From: Nocardioides aurantiacus
GTDB taxonomy: Bacteria > Actinomycetota > Actinomycetes > Propionibacteriales > Nocardioidaceae
NCBI RefSeq assembly: GCF_003752505.1
Contig: NZ_RKHO01000001.1
Span: forward strand, 3,996,009 to 4,060,008
Length of the DNA: 64,000 nucleotides
Direction: 5' to 3'
The notes under the pieces were generated by a model. That model saw only the letters and a program-made list of their open reading frames with translations. It did no database searches and had not been told where the DNA came from. A program made the position numbers and the translations under genes. Positions 15,582 through 23,732 of the stretch are shown here, piece by piece (position 1 is the first letter of the stretch; the number at the start of each line of letters is the position of its first letter).

Positions 15582-16679
15582 TCATCGGTGGACGGCCCGC
15601 GCCAGGGCCTGGTCGAGGCCGGCGCGGAACAGGTCGGGCAGGCAGGTGCCGGCGGCGTCGGCCATCACGGCGACGACGCTGGTGGCGGCGTAGGAGCAGT
15701 AGAGGCCGGCCTCGAGGAACCACGGCTCCCCGTCGGCGTCCACCCGGAAGTCGAACAGGCTGTAGTCGCGGCAGCCCAGGGCACGGTGCGCGGCGTACGC
15801 CGCCTCGTGGACACGGGCGGTGAGCGGGTCGGCGGGGTCGAGGATCCAGGCGTACTCGTCGGTCTTGGCCACCAGGGCCAGGCTGCCCGCGCCCTCTCCC
15901 GGGCCCTCGCCCGCACCGTCCTCGGCCGGGTCGCGGCGCAGCTTGTCGGCCTCGCCGCGGACCGGCTTGGTCTCGCGGTCCACGGCGTACTCCTCCAGGG
16001 GGAGGCCGACGAGCCTGCCGTCGACCTCGAGGACGCCGCAGCGGACCTCGCGGCCGAGGTCGACGTACTCCTCGACCAGCACGTCGTCGCCGTGCTCGCG
16101 GGCGGCGGCGAGCGCCGCGTCCCACTCGGTGTCGTCACGCACCAGCGAGACGCCCGAGGAGTTGTCGGCGTCGACCGGCTTCACGACGGCCGGGAGGCCG
16201 AGCGTGGGTCGCTCGCCGGGCGCCAGCACCTCCCCGGCCGGCACCCGCACGCCAGCGGCCGCGACGACCGCCTTGGCGCGGGCCTTGTGGGCGGTCAGGG
16301 CCATCACGTCGGGTGCGTTGCCGACGAAGGGGATCCCGAGCAGGTCGAGCAGCGAGCGGTAGGTCGTCATGCCGGCCAGGCAGAACATCTGCGGCACCGC
16401 GACGTCGGGTGCCTCCGCGCGAAGCCGGGCCAGCGCCTCGTCGAGGCCGACGGCCGGTGCGGCGGCCACGGTGGCCCGCGCCAGGTCGGCCGGGAAGCGC
16501 CAGGAGCCGTCGGGCGAGACGTGGGCGACGAGGACGTCGTGCCGCTCGGGGTCGTGGGTGGCGACCAGGCAGTCGGCGGCGTACAGCACGGACAGCTCGG
16601 CCATGAGGTCGGACGTGGGCGAGCCGACGAGGTGGAGCACGCGCAGCCGCCGGCCCGTCGTGGTCACCGGGTCAGTCAC
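15582..16679 (-). CDS. mysD: MysD-like D-Ala-D-Ala-ligase-type ATP-grasp enzyme
   Basis: 365 residues. The N-terminus RVLHLVGSPTSDLMAELSVLYAADC closely resembles MysD openings (shown here up to the conserved Cys). The ATP-grasp core follows: GIPFVGNAPDVMALTAHK, LPAVVKPVDADNSSGVSLV, VLVEEYVDLGREVRCGVLEV. MysD ligates a second amino acid, typically serine or threonine, to mycosporine-glycine to form shinorine or porphyra-334, using ATP in the cytosol. The GTG start overlaps the mysC stop by 8 bases. A 15-residue Asp/Gly/Glu-rich insert (EDGAGEGPGEGAG) near 245 looks like a surface loop. The call rests on sequence resemblance plus the mysABC neighbours. Confidence 0.88.
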   Translation of the reverse strand: MTDPVTTTGRRLRVLHLVGSPTSDLMAELSVLYAADCLVATHDPERHDVLVAHVSPDGSWRFPADLARATVAAAPAVGLDEALARLRAEAPDVAVPQMFCLAGMTTYRSLLDLLGIPFVGNAPDVMALTAHKARAKAVVAAAGVRVPAGEVLAPGERPTLGLPAVVKPVDADNSSGVSLVRDDTEWDAALAAAREHGDDVLVEEYVDLGREVRCGVLEVDGRLVGLPLEEYAVDRETKPVRGEADKLRRDPAEDGAGEGPGEGAGSLALVAKTDEYAWILDPADPLTARVHEAAYAAHRALGCRDYSLFDFRVDADGEPWFLEAGLYCSYAATSVVAVMADAAGTCLPDLFRAGLDQALARAVHR

Positions 16680-18021
16680 CGCCGGCCTCCACGAGCTTGC
16701 CGATGTTGAAGTCCACGCGCAGCCACGGCCGGCCCTCGATGAGGCTGCGCAGCAGCAGCCACGGCACCTGCACGTGGTGGGTGACGAAGAACGGCAGCGG
16801 GTCGTCCCAGGCGAAGATCGCGTCGGTGCCCTCGCGCAGCACGCGCAGCCGCTCGCGACGACCGCGCTCGGCGAGCAGCCGCCAGGCCTCGTGGTAGGTC
16901 CAGTACGTCGGCCGGCTGGCCGCCGTCGGCACCACGACCTCGGCGTCCGGGTCGTCCTCGAGGTAGGCCGCGGCGACGCCCGGGTGGTCGTGGAGCAGCG
17001 TGATCGCGGAGTGGGTGCGCGGGTTGCACTCGATGGCGAGCACCTCGTCGTGCCCGTCGACGATGAAGTCCAGCGAGACCTGGCCCGTCAGGCCCGCCTC
17101 GCCGACGAAGGTGTCGACCCACGCGCGGATGCCGGGGTGCTCGACGTGGTCGTAGTTGACCTGGAAGGCCGAGGACTCGCAGCAGCAGTAGACGGTGAGC
17201 CGGCCGTCGCGGACGGTGGAGTGGGTGCAGTACTCCGTGCCCTCGACGAACTCCTGGAGGATCCAGGGGTTGGCCTCGCTGATCGGCAGCGAGCGCACGA
17301 AGGACTCCATGCCGGGGAACGGCAGCCGGGTCAGGTCGAGCCGGTGCACGGGGTCGTAGGCGATGGACTTGAGGATGTAGGGCCGGGTGGCGCCGGAGAA
17401 GTCGTGGTCGAGGACCTGCTGGGCGTCGGTGACCAGGTGGGTGTCGGGCACGCCCAGCCCGGCCTCGGCGGCGGCGCGGGCGAAGCGGAACTTGTCGTCG
17501 ACCAGCTCCAGCCGGTCGGCGTCGAGGTGGACCACCTCGCAGACCTGCTCCAGCTGCTTCTTGGCCCGGGCGTCGGCGACCGACGACGCGGGACTGCAGA
17601 CCGGCACGTAGACGTCGACGCCCTCCGTGCGCGCGATCGCCTCCAGGGCGTCGGCGTAGTCGGGAGACCCGGCGTCGGGGATCGTGTGGAACGCGTCGAC
17701 CGAGCGGGAGAAGCGGTGGCCGGTGAACCGGTAGCGCGCCGACTCCACCAGCACGACCCGGTGACCGGCGGCGTGGAAGGCCCGGCACAGCGCCAGCGCC
17801 TTGGTCATCTTGCCGCCGCTGACCATCACCGTCCTGGGTCGCGACGGGCTCGACCGCCGGGCACCCTCGAGCGTCGGTCGAGGACCGAGTCCCGTCGGTC
17901 GAGCCCGTCGAGGCCACGAGGCCACCAGCGCCGTCGTGGTCAACGCCGCGTTGGCGGGCAGCACCAGGCCGAGCAGGCCCAGCGCACCGAGCGTGCGGGC
18001 GGAGTGGGTGAGGCGGGTCAT
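16672..18021 (-). CDS. mysC: MysC-like ATP-grasp ligase (mycosporine-glycine synthase)
   Basis: 449 residues. A hydrophobic N-terminal helix (~10-35) is followed by a basic linker (~37-62), then the ATP-grasp core: TVMVSGGKMTKALALCRAFH, HRVVLVESARYRFTGHRFS, TRPYILKSIAYDPVHRLDL, and LDFIVDGHDEVLAIECNPRTHSA with the Glu-Asn metal ligands. MysC activates glycine (or another amino acid) and joins it to 4-deoxygadusol. The ATG overlaps the mysB stop (ATGA). The linker is encoded by a long palindromic repeat (17842-17910), which looks inserted in frame; the membrane helix plus variable linker may anchor the enzyme. Confidence 0.9.
   Translation of the reverse strand: MTRLTHSARTLGALGLLGLVLPANAALTTTALVASWPRRARPTGLGPRPTLEGARRSSPSRPRTVMVSGGKMTKALALCRAFHAAGHRVVLVESARYRFTGHRFSRSVDAFHTIPDAGSPDYADALEAIARTEGVDVYVPVCSPASSVADARAKKQLEQVCEVVHLDADRLELVDDKFRFARAAAEAGLGVPDTHLVTDAQQVLDHDFSGATRPYILKSIAYDPVHRLDLTRLPFPGMESFVRSLPISEANPWILQEFVEGTEYCTHSTVRDGRLTVYCCCESSAFQVNYDHVEHPGIRAWVDTFVGEAGLTGQVSLDFIVDGHDEVLAIECNPRTHSAITLLHDHPGVAAAYLEDDPDAEVVVPTAASRPTYWTYHEAWRLLAERGRRERLRVLREGTDAIFAWDDPLPFFVTHHVQVPWLLLRSLIEGRPWLRVDFNIGKLVEAGGD
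17842..17910. repeat. Palindromic repeat element inserted in frame in mysC
   Basis: CGACGGGCTCGACCG (17842-17856) and its exact reverse complement (17896-17910) enclose 39 bases containing further CTCGA and TCGA motifs. CTCGACC-type units also occur between genes at 54573-54650, so it looks like one copy of a dispersed repeat family. Here it encodes the basic linker between the MysC membrane helix and its catalytic core. Confidence 0.7.
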
Positions 18022-18860
18022 CCGGCGGTGCGGCGCACGAGCGTGACGCCGTCGCGGACCGGCAGCACCACCTGCTCGACGCGGGGGTCGTCGGCGAGCA
18101 CCTGGTTGAAGGCGGCGATCGCCTCGCCGTTCGCGGACGAGGTGCCCCCGGTCCACGGCTCGCCCTGCATCAGGGTGTTGTCGACCACGAGCAGCCCGCG
18201 GCGGGCGAGCAGCCCGGTGTCGAGCAGGGCGCGGAGGTAGTCGACGTAGCCCGCCTTGTCGGCGTCGAGGAAGACCAGGTCGAACCGCGCGCCGGCGTCG
18301 GCCAAGGCGTGGAGCGTGTCCAGCGCCGGTCCGACGTGGACGTCGATGCGATCGCCGGCCGGGGAGGCCTCGAAGCACTCCTGCGCCAGCGCCGCGACGC
18401 GCTCGTCGATCTCGCAGGCGACGACCACGCCCTCCTCGCCCGCGACCTCCTGGACCGCCTCGGCCATGGCCAGTGCGGAGTAGCCGGTGAACATCCCGAT
18501 CTCCAGCACCTTCCGCGCCCGGGTGGCGTGCACCAGCGTCTTGAGCAGCTGGCCCTCGAGGTGGCCGGAGAGCATCTCCTGCTCGAGCCCGGCGCCGTCG
18601 CCCGCCCAGTCCTCGGCCGCGGTGCGCTCCGACAATGCGCGGAGGGCGGGCGACTCGGGAGTGGACAGGGCGGCGGTGTAGGGGTCGAGCCCCGCCGCCA
18701 GGGCGGCGGCGCGCCGGATCTCCGAGCCCAGGGCGGGATCCAGCGCGACGCCGTCGGGACGGGCCTCGGCCTCGTCGAGGCGGCGTACGACGTCCTCCAG
18801 GCTGGCCGCGAGGAGGGCCACCGGCGTGACCGGCCGCGGGGTGGTGCGGGTCGAGGTCAT
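18018..18860 (-). CDS. mysB: MysB-like O-methyltransferase
   Basis: 280 residues. Class I SAM-dependent O-methyltransferase of the caffeoyl-CoA/catechol-OMT-like family. The SAM motif [19 protein letters not shown] lies near 125-145 and the divalent-metal site in [17 protein letters not shown] near 195-210. A C-terminal ASN-type motif reads [12 protein letters not shown]. In the mycosporine pathway MysB methylates desmethyl-4-deoxygadusol to 4-deoxygadusol. Its ATG overlaps the mysA stop and its own stop overlaps the mysC ATG (both ATGA), so it is translated as part of the operon. Generic members of the family are hard to tell apart; the call relies on the neighbours. Confidence 0.88.
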   Translation of the reverse strand: MTSTRTTPRPVTPVALLAASLEDVVRRLDEAEARPDGVALDPALGSEIRRAAALAAGLDPYTAALSTPESPALRALSERTAAEDWAGDGAGLEQEMLSGHLEGQLLKTLVHATRARKVLEIGMFTGYSALAMAEAVQEVAGEEGVVVACEIDERVAALAQECFEASPAGDRIDVHVGPALDTLHALADAGARFDLVFLDADKAGYVDYLRALLDTGLLARRGLLVVDNTLMQGEPWTGGTSSANGEAIAAFNQVLADDPRVEQVVLPVRDGVTLVRRTAG

Positions 18861-20068
18861 GCCGCCGGCGAGGTGAACATGTCCTGGCCCTCGCCCTGGC
18901 GCGGGTAGCCCCGGACCAGCTCCTTGTGACGCGTCAGCATGCCGTCGAGCTGGTCGGCGTCGAGGTCGTTGGCGAACACGCAGGTGCCGATCGGCTGCGG
19001 CAGCGCGGCACGCAGCAGGCCGTCACGGGTCTGCATGATCGACTCGGTGCCCTGGCGCAGCAGCTCCGGCGTCAGGTGCGGGCTGTCCAGGGCGAGGCCG
19101 ATGCTGCTCATCACGCCGAGGATGCGGTCGCGCTCGATCTCCGAGACGTAGCCCAGCTCGTGGGCGACCGAGGCCGAGAACGCCATGTCGACGTTGATGG
19201 CGTGGCCGTGGAAGTAGGGCACCTCGGGGGTGAGCTCCAGCGTCGGGCTCCAGGTGTGGCCGTAGGCGATCACCCGGTCGAGGTCGAGCTCGTGCAGGTT
19301 GGGCACCTCCAGGGTGAGCATCGTCCTGATCGCCTCGTAGGTGATCGTGTCGGCGACCTCGCGCAGCTGGTCGTTGCCGTCGAGGTGGCCGAAGCGGGTG
19401 CGCAGCAGCTCCTCGCCGTACTTCTCCAGCAGGTCGAAGATCTCGGCGTTGGCGACCACCGCGATCTTGATGAGCTCCGCCATCCCGTTGCGGACCTGGT
19501 CCTCGGGGAGCGTCTCCAGCAGGGAGAAGTCCAGGAGCACCTTCTGCGACGCGTGGTAGGCGCCGAGCCGGTTCTTGTGCTTGCCGTGGTTGACCGCGAC
19601 CTTGATCGAGACGCTGGCGTCGATCAGCCCGATCAGGGTGGTGGGGATGCGGATGTAGTTGGTGCTCCGGCGGTACGACGCGCAGGCGAACCCGGCGACG
19701 TCGGTGGTCAGCCCGCCGCCGACGACCAGCACCGGCTCCTTGCGCAGCAGGCCGAAGTCGGCGAAGGCGTCGACGATCTTCTCCACCGTGGCGAGGGTCT
19801 TGCGCTGCTCGCCGATCTTGATCGCGAACACCGTCAGGTCGATGCCGTGGTGGGCGAAGTAGGCCCGCAGCCGCTCGCCGTGGAGCGCGTCGACCTGCTC
19901 GTCGACGACGGCCAGGCAACGGCCGTAGTCGCGGTAGGTGTCGGCCAGCTCGGGGTTGTCGAGGTCGAAGACGCCGCGGCTGTAGACCAGGCTGAAGTCG
20001 ATCGACTCCCGGCCGGAGACGTGGAAGGCCGAGTCGGTGGCCTCGAGGGTCGCGTGCACGCTGGACAT
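18857..20068 (-). CDS. mysA: MysA-like sugar-phosphate cyclase (desmethyl-4-deoxygadusol synthase)
   Basis: 403 residues, the length of 2-epi-5-epi-valiolone/desmethyl-4-deoxygadusol synthases. The opening [20 protein letters not shown] matches the MysA/EEVS group, not standard dehydroquinate synthase. NAD binding is seen in [19 protein letters not shown], the active-site lysines in [16 protein letters not shown], and the metal ligands in [11 protein letters not shown] (Glu), [12 protein letters not shown] and [13 protein letters not shown] (His). It makes the cyclohexenone core from sedoheptulose 7-phosphate. DDGS rather than EEVS activity is inferred from the following mysB, mysC and mysD. 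The start ATG at 20068 lies 41 bases after the HAD gene. Confidence 0.92.
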   Translation of the reverse strand: MSSVHATLEATDSAFHVSGRESIDFSLVYSRGVFDLDNPELADTYRDYGRCLAVVDEQVDALHGERLRAYFAHHGIDLTVFAIKIGEQRKTLATVEKIVDAFADFGLLRKEPVLVVGGGLTTDVAGFACASYRRSTNYIRIPTTLIGLIDASVSIKVAVNHGKHKNRLGAYHASQKVLLDFSLLETLPEDQVRNGMAELIKIAVVANAEIFDLLEKYGEELLRTRFGHLDGNDQLREVADTITYEAIRTMLTLEVPNLHELDLDRVIAYGHTWSPTLELTPEVPYFHGHAINVDMAFSASVAHELGYVSEIERDRILGVMSSIGLALDSPHLTPELLRQGTESIMQTRDGLLRAALPQPIGTCVFANDLDADQLDGMLTRHKELVRGYPRQGEGQDMFTSPAA

Positions 20069-20109
20069 GGGGTTCCTCTTCTCGGGTCTGGGATCGAGGT
20101 CCGGGTGGG

Positions 20110-20778
20110 TCAGGCGCTCTGCGCCAGGCCGACGAGGGCGGCGGCGTCGAGCTTGTCCACCCGGGAGTGCGCGCCGGCGAAGTCGTGGCCGGCGGTGTTG
20201 GCGTTGGGGAAGGCGATGACGGTCACGCCGGCCGCGGTGGCCGCCTCGACGCCGCCGAGGTTGTCCTCGATCGCGACGCAGGCGCCGGCCTGCTCGTCGA
20301 GGCGGTCCAGGGCGAAGGCGTAGGCGTCGCGGTCGGGCTTGGGCTGCTCGACCTGGGTGACGTCGACGACCACGTCGAAGCCGCGCAGGTCGACGTGGGG
20401 CCGCAGCGCGGTGACCAGGGCGTCGATGTTGTCGGGGCTGGTGGTGGTGACCAGGCCGACCTTGAGGCCCTCGCGGTGCGCGGCCTCGATGGTCTCCACG
20501 ACGCCGGGGCGGGGCTCCACGCCCTCGCTGATCAGCTTGTCCTGGAAGATCGAGGACTTGGTGGCGTGCACGGCCCGGGCGTCGACCTCCTGGCCACGCT
20601 CCTCGGCGTACGCCGCGACGCGGTCGGCACCGCCGCTGGACTCGAGCATCGCGACGTAGTCGTCGTGCTCCCAGCGCCAGTCGAGCCCGTGCTGGGCGAA
20701 CGCCTCGTTGAAGGACTCGCGCTGCAGCTCGGAGGTGTCGGCGACGCTGCTGATCGAACCGAACAGGATGGCGGCCAT
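20110..20778 (-). CDS. HAD-like protein lacking the catalytic nucleophile, first gene of mycosporine operon
   Basis: 222 residues. The fold is clearly HAD-IA: motif [13 protein letters not shown], lysine in [14 protein letters not shown], motif [20 protein letters not shown]. Motif I, however, reads [17 protein letters not shown] where DxDGT is expected, so the nucleophilic and acid/base aspartates are gone. It may therefore not be a phosphatase; a binding, mutase-like or regulatory role is possible. It starts at ATG 20778 with GAGGAG 7 bases upstream and leads the operon, 41 bases before mysA. Whether it acts on sedoheptulose 7-phosphate supply or on a pathway intermediate is unknown. Confidence 0.85.
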   Translation of the reverse strand: MAAILFGSISSVADTSELQRESFNEAFAQHGLDWRWEHDDYVAMLESSGGADRVAAYAEERGQEVDARAVHATKSSIFQDKLISEGVEPRPGVVETIEAAHREGLKVGLVTTTSPDNIDALVTALRPHVDLRGFDVVVDVTQVEQPKPDRDAYAFALDRLDEQAGACVAIEDNLGGVEAATAAGVTVIAFPNANTAGHDFAGAHSRVDKLDAAALVGLAQSA

Positions 20779-20855
20779 GGGGGTGCTCCTCGTGTGGGTG
20801 CCGACCGCCCGTGCGACCAGCTTGTTCAAGTAATCAGTGTTTACCCAGAACATAC

Positions 20856-20872
20856 TTCAACATGCTGTTGAA
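20856..20872. promoter_or_regulatory. Perfect palindrome upstream of mycosporine operon (operator candidate)
   Basis: TTCAACA-TGC-TGTTGAA, 7-base arms and 3-base centre, 78 bases upstream of the first gene of the operon on the minus strand. A related half-site (GTTCAAG) lies at 20824-20830. The stretch is AT-richer than its surroundings, as expected for a promoter region. The cognate regulator is unknown. Confidence 0.5.
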
Positions 20873-20959
20873 CTTCCACCACCACCGAAAGGGTGAGGTG
20901 GCGCCGAGCCACCAGCCACCCCAGCCACCCCAGCCACCCAGCCGCCCCCGTCTCCCATG

Positions 20960-20972
20960 TAACGCGGGGTTA
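20960..20972. promoter_or_regulatory. Operator candidate TAAC-N5-GTTA, distal copy 1
   Basis: TAAC GCGGG GTTA. A second copy of the same dyad lies at 21013-21025, with centres 53 bases apart (about five helical turns). The two copies together also form a larger inverted repeat (14-base arms at 20954-20967 and 21018-21031). Located upstream of the mycosporine operon. Confidence 0.45.
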
Positions 20973-21012
20973 GTGCATCTGAGGACCCCTGGGAACGCCT
21001 GTACGCGTGGTG

Positions 21013-21025
21013 TAACACCGCGTTA
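21013..21025. promoter_or_regulatory. Operator candidate TAAC-N5-GTTA, distal copy 2
   Basis: TAAC ACCGC GTTA. It overlaps the TAA stop codon of the 21023-21493 gene. Paired with the copy at 20960-20972; the phasing suggests one protein dimer pair binding cooperatively or looping. Confidence 0.45.
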
Positions 21026-21493
21026 CATGGGGTGGGTCCGCACCTGTGGCCACCCCGCCTGCAGCGCGGCGAGCTGATCGAGGGTGACGTACGACGGGTT
21101 GCTGCCGGCCGGCATCCGGAGCACCTCGAGGTCGGCCAGCAGCGGGTGGGCGAGCAGGTCGGCCCGCAGGACCGGTGGCGTCACGGGCCCGAGGGCGAGC
21201 GGGACGACCGGACCGAGGTCGGGGTCCTCGCGCACCGGGCCGGTGACCGTCCCCCGGCCGTGCAGGCCGGCGGGGAAGCGTGGGTCCCGCCCGCTGACCC
21301 AGTACAGGAGCGGCTGGCCGGCGGCCACCAGCGCCGTGCGGTACGACGGGCGCACGCACCGGGTCCCCAGGTCGGCGAACCCGGTGCTCAGCAACGTTGC
21401 GACCTCGTCGTGCCGCGGGTCGCCCTTGAGCAACCAGGCGCCGAGCGAGTCGGCGGTGACGCGGCGGGCCGGGGCGAGGCTCAGGCCGGCCAC
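21023..21493 (-). CDS. Hypothetical protein, EVE/PUA-like
   Basis: About 156 residues. The string SLGAWLLKGDPR, then RPSYRTALVAAGQPLLYWVSG and HGRGTVTGPV, resembles the EVE (PUA-like) fold, which often reads modified nucleotides. A C-terminal part has LRMPAGSNPSYVTLDQLAAL. I could not confirm the family by eye beyond this pattern. The GTG at 21493 overlaps the end of the upstream oxidoreductase gene by 13 bases, so the two are coupled. Its stop codon lies inside an operator-like dyad. Function unknown. Confidence 0.6.
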   Translation of the reverse strand: MAGLSLAPARRVTADSLGAWLLKGDPRHDEVATLLSTGFADLGTRCVRPSYRTALVAAGQPLLYWVSGRDPRFPAGLHGRGTVTGPVREDPDLGPVVPLALGPVTPPVLRADLLAHPLLADLEVLRMPAGSNPSYVTLDQLAALQAGWPQVRTHPM

Positions 21494-22497
21494 CCCGCGA
21501 GGACGACCTTGCCGACAGCACGGCCGGACTCGATGAACTCGTGGGCCTCGCGCAGGGTGGCCGCGCTGATCACGCCCGGGTCGGTGACCGAGGTGGTCGT
21601 GCGGAGCACGCCCTCGTCGACCAGCCGGGCCACCTCGCCGAGCAGGGCGCCCTGCTCGGCCATGTCGTCGGTCCGGAAGGTCGAGCGGGTGAACATCAGC
21701 TCCCACGCCAGCGAACCCGACTTGCCCTTGAGCGGCATCACGTCGAGCCCGCCGACCGGGTCGTCGATGACGCCGATCCGGCCCTGCGGGGCGAGCGCCT
21801 CGACGAGCTGGTCCCAGTGCTGGTCGGTGTGGGTCAGCGCCGCGACCAGCTCGACCCCGTCGACGCCGATCGCGCGCAGCTCCTCGACCAGCGAGCTGCT
21901 GTGGTCGACGACGTCGTGGGCGCCGAGCGAGCGCACCCACTCCTGGGTCTCGGGGCGCGAGGCCGTGCCGACCACCCGCAGCCGGGTCTGCGTCGCCGCG
22001 AGCTGGACGAGCACCGACCCGACGCCGCCGGCGGCCCCGACGACGAGCAGGGTGCGGCCCTCGCCGCCGCCGCGCTCGACGCCGAGCCGGTCGAAGAGCA
22101 GCTCCCAGGCAGTGATCGCGGTCAGCGGCAGCGCGGCCGCCTCGGCGACCGACAGGCTGCTCGGGCGGCGCGAGACGATCCGCTCGTCGACGAGGTGGAG
22201 CTCGCTGTTGGCGCCGGGCCGCACGATCGAGCCGGCGTACCAGACCTCGTCGCCGACCGAGAACGCCGTGACGTCCGCCCCGACCTCGCGCACGACGCCG
22301 GCGACGTCGTAGCCCAGCACCTTGACCTCCTCGCCCTCGTCGGGGCCCTGGCGCCGCCGCACCTTGGTGTCGACCGGGTTGACCGAGGTCGCCTGCACCT
22401 CGACGAGGAGGTCGCGCCCCGACGGGCTGGGGTCGGGCAGCTCGACGTCCTCGAGCTGGCTGGCGTCTCCGACGGACCGGTAACCGATGGCGCGCAC
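21481..22497 (-). CDS. Zinc-binding-type alcohol dehydrogenase family protein (quinone oxidoreductase-like)
   Basis: 338 residues of the medium-chain dehydrogenase superfamily without zinc ligands, quinone-oxidoreductase branch. Visible parts are VEVQATSVNPVDTKVRRRQG, VLGYDVAGVVREVG, the NADPH-binding TLLVVGAAGGVGSVLVQLA and VVGTASRPETQEWVRSLGAHDVVDH. It is a soluble NADPH-dependent reductase of quinones or enones. The GTG at 22497 begins the recognisable domain (RAIGYRS). It diverges from the sugar operon at 22707, and the EVE-like gene overlaps its 3' end. The substrate is unknown. Confidence 0.88.
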   Translation of the reverse strand: MRAIGYRSVGDASQLEDVELPDPSPSGRDLLVEVQATSVNPVDTKVRRRQGPDEGEEVKVLGYDVAGVVREVGADVTAFSVGDEVWYAGSIVRPGANSELHLVDERIVSRRPSSLSVAEAAALPLTAITAWELLFDRLGVERGGGEGRTLLVVGAAGGVGSVLVQLAATQTRLRVVGTASRPETQEWVRSLGAHDVVDHSSSLVEELRAIGVDGVELVAALTHTDQHWDQLVEALAPQGRIGVIDDPVGGLDVMPLKGKSGSLAWELMFTRSTFRTDDMAEQGALLGEVARLVDEGVLRTTTSVTDPGVISAATLREAHEFIESGRAVGKVVLAGWPA

Positions 22498-22671
22498 GGG
22501 GTCTCCTCTGCTGGTGGGTGTCTCGGGGGGTGCGTACCCAGGACACCACGCGACGTGCGGCCCGACCTGCGCGCGGTCGGCCGGCGTACGCCTGCCCCTC
22601 GCCGGCCTCCTGGCGCGGCCTCCCACCCGGTCCCTCGGGCCCACCCGTCCGGACCGCGTCGCGTGTGACCG

Positions 22672-22700
22672 TTGACACAGGGACCGTCAGCGCGCACGAT
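22672..22700 (+). promoter_or_regulatory. Promoter of the apiose-like sugar operon
   Basis: TTGACA, a 17-base spacer, then CACGAT, with the ATG at 22707 six bases further: a near-consensus -35, a weak -10 and a leaderless start. TGTG and CACA half-sites (22662-22680) flank the -35 and could be the operator of the SorC-type regulator encoded at the operon end. Confidence 0.6.
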
Positions 22701-22706
22701 GCATGC

Positions 22707-23732
22707 ATGACCGATCAGCAACGAATAAACATGCGAGAGCCGCGCTACGGCGCCGGGATCTGGCACTTCGCGAGCTACGTCGACCGCTACGCCACCGAGG
22801 GGTACGCCGATCCGGTGTCGACGCTCGAGGCCATCGAGCTGGCCGGCCAGGTGGGCTCGCTGTCGGTCGTCGACCTCAACTGGCCCTTCGCGCCCACCGA
22901 CGTCGACACGGGAGACCTCAAGGCGGCGCTGGCGAAGGCCGGGCTCGGTGCCGTGGCCGTCACGCCCGAGATCTACAACCGTGAGTTCGTCAAGGGCGGC
23001 TTCACCAACCCCGACGCCGCGACCCGCCGCAGCGCGATCGACCTGGTCTCGAGGGCCGCGGAGCTGGCCACCGACCTGGGCTGCGACTACGTCAAGCTCT
23101 GGCCCGGCCAGGACGGCGTCGACTACCCCTTCCAGGCCGACCACGGCCAGCTGTGGCGCTACTCGGTCGAGGCGGTCCGCGAGCTCGCGACGAACTTCCC
23201 CGACATGAGGTTCTGCATCGAGTACAAGCCCCGCGAGCCGCGCAACCGGATGGTCTTCTCCTCCTGCGCCCGCACCCTGCTCGCCATCGAGGAGACCGGC
23301 TGCGACAACGTCGGCATCCTGCTCGACTTCGGCCACTCGCTCTACGGCGGCGAGTCGCCGGCCGAGGCGGCCGGGCTGGCGCTCTCCCGCGACCGGCTGT
23401 TCGCGATCGACGTCAACGACAACTTCCGTGGCTGGGACGACGACATGGTCGTCGGCTCGGTGCACCTGCTGGAGACCTTCGAGTTCTTCCACACCCTGCA
23501 CGCCGCCGGGTGGGAGGGCGTCTGGCAGCTCGACCAGTTCCCGTTCCGCGAGGACTCGGTGCAGGCGGCCCGCGACGGCATCGAGACGATGCGCGGCTTC
23601 CACCGGGCGCTGCAGACCCTCGACCACGAGGCGCTGCGCGCGGCCCAGGACGCCCAGGACGCGCTGCTCGCGCAGCGCATCGTCAAGCGCTCGCTGTACG
23701 CCGCGATGGCCGACGTGGCGGCCGGGTCATGA
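22707..23732 (+). CDS. Sugar isomerase/epimerase, xylose-isomerase-like TIM barrel (D-apiose isomerase candidate)
   Basis: 341 residues. A TIM-barrel of the AP-endonuclease-2/xylose-isomerase-like family. Likely metal-binding acids lie in FCIEYKPREPR (Glu), GILLDFGHSLYGGE (Asp and His) and QLDQFPFREDS (Asp), matching the usual ligand spacing. First gene of an operon with transketolase halves, FGGY kinase and a ribose-type importer, where each next gene overlaps or nearly touches. In the described D-apiose transketolase pathway an isomerase converts D-apiose to D-apulose, and this is the best contextual fit. Another branched or short-chain sugar is possible. ATG 22707 is supported by the promoter; ATG 22731 is the alternative. 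Confidence 0.85.
   Translation: MTDQQRINMREPRYGAGIWHFASYVDRYATEGYADPVSTLEAIELAGQVGSLSVVDLNWPFAPTDVDTGDLKAALAKAGLGAVAVTPEIYNREFVKGGFTNPDAATRRSAIDLVSRAAELATDLGCDYVKLWPGQDGVDYPFQADHGQLWRYSVEAVRELATNFPDMRFCIEYKPREPRNRMVFSSCARTLLAIEETGCDNVGILLDFGHSLYGGESPAEAAGLALSRDRLFAIDVNDNFRGWDDDMVVGSVHLLETFEFFHTLHAAGWEGVWQLDQFPFREDSVQAARDGIETMRGFHRALQTLDHEALRAAQDAQDALLAQRIVKRSLYAAMADVAAGS

Noticed and set aside
18857..20068. Ordinary 3-dehydroquinate synthase (aroB)
   Set aside because: The N-terminus and overall pattern are of the MysA/EEVS group and the neighbours are mysB, mysC and mysD, not shikimate genes.
20880..20950. Short repeated CCACCCCAGCCACCCCAGCC run as a CRISPR-like array
   Set aside because: It is a simple CCAC/CCAG-rich tandem run without spacers or constant repeats.
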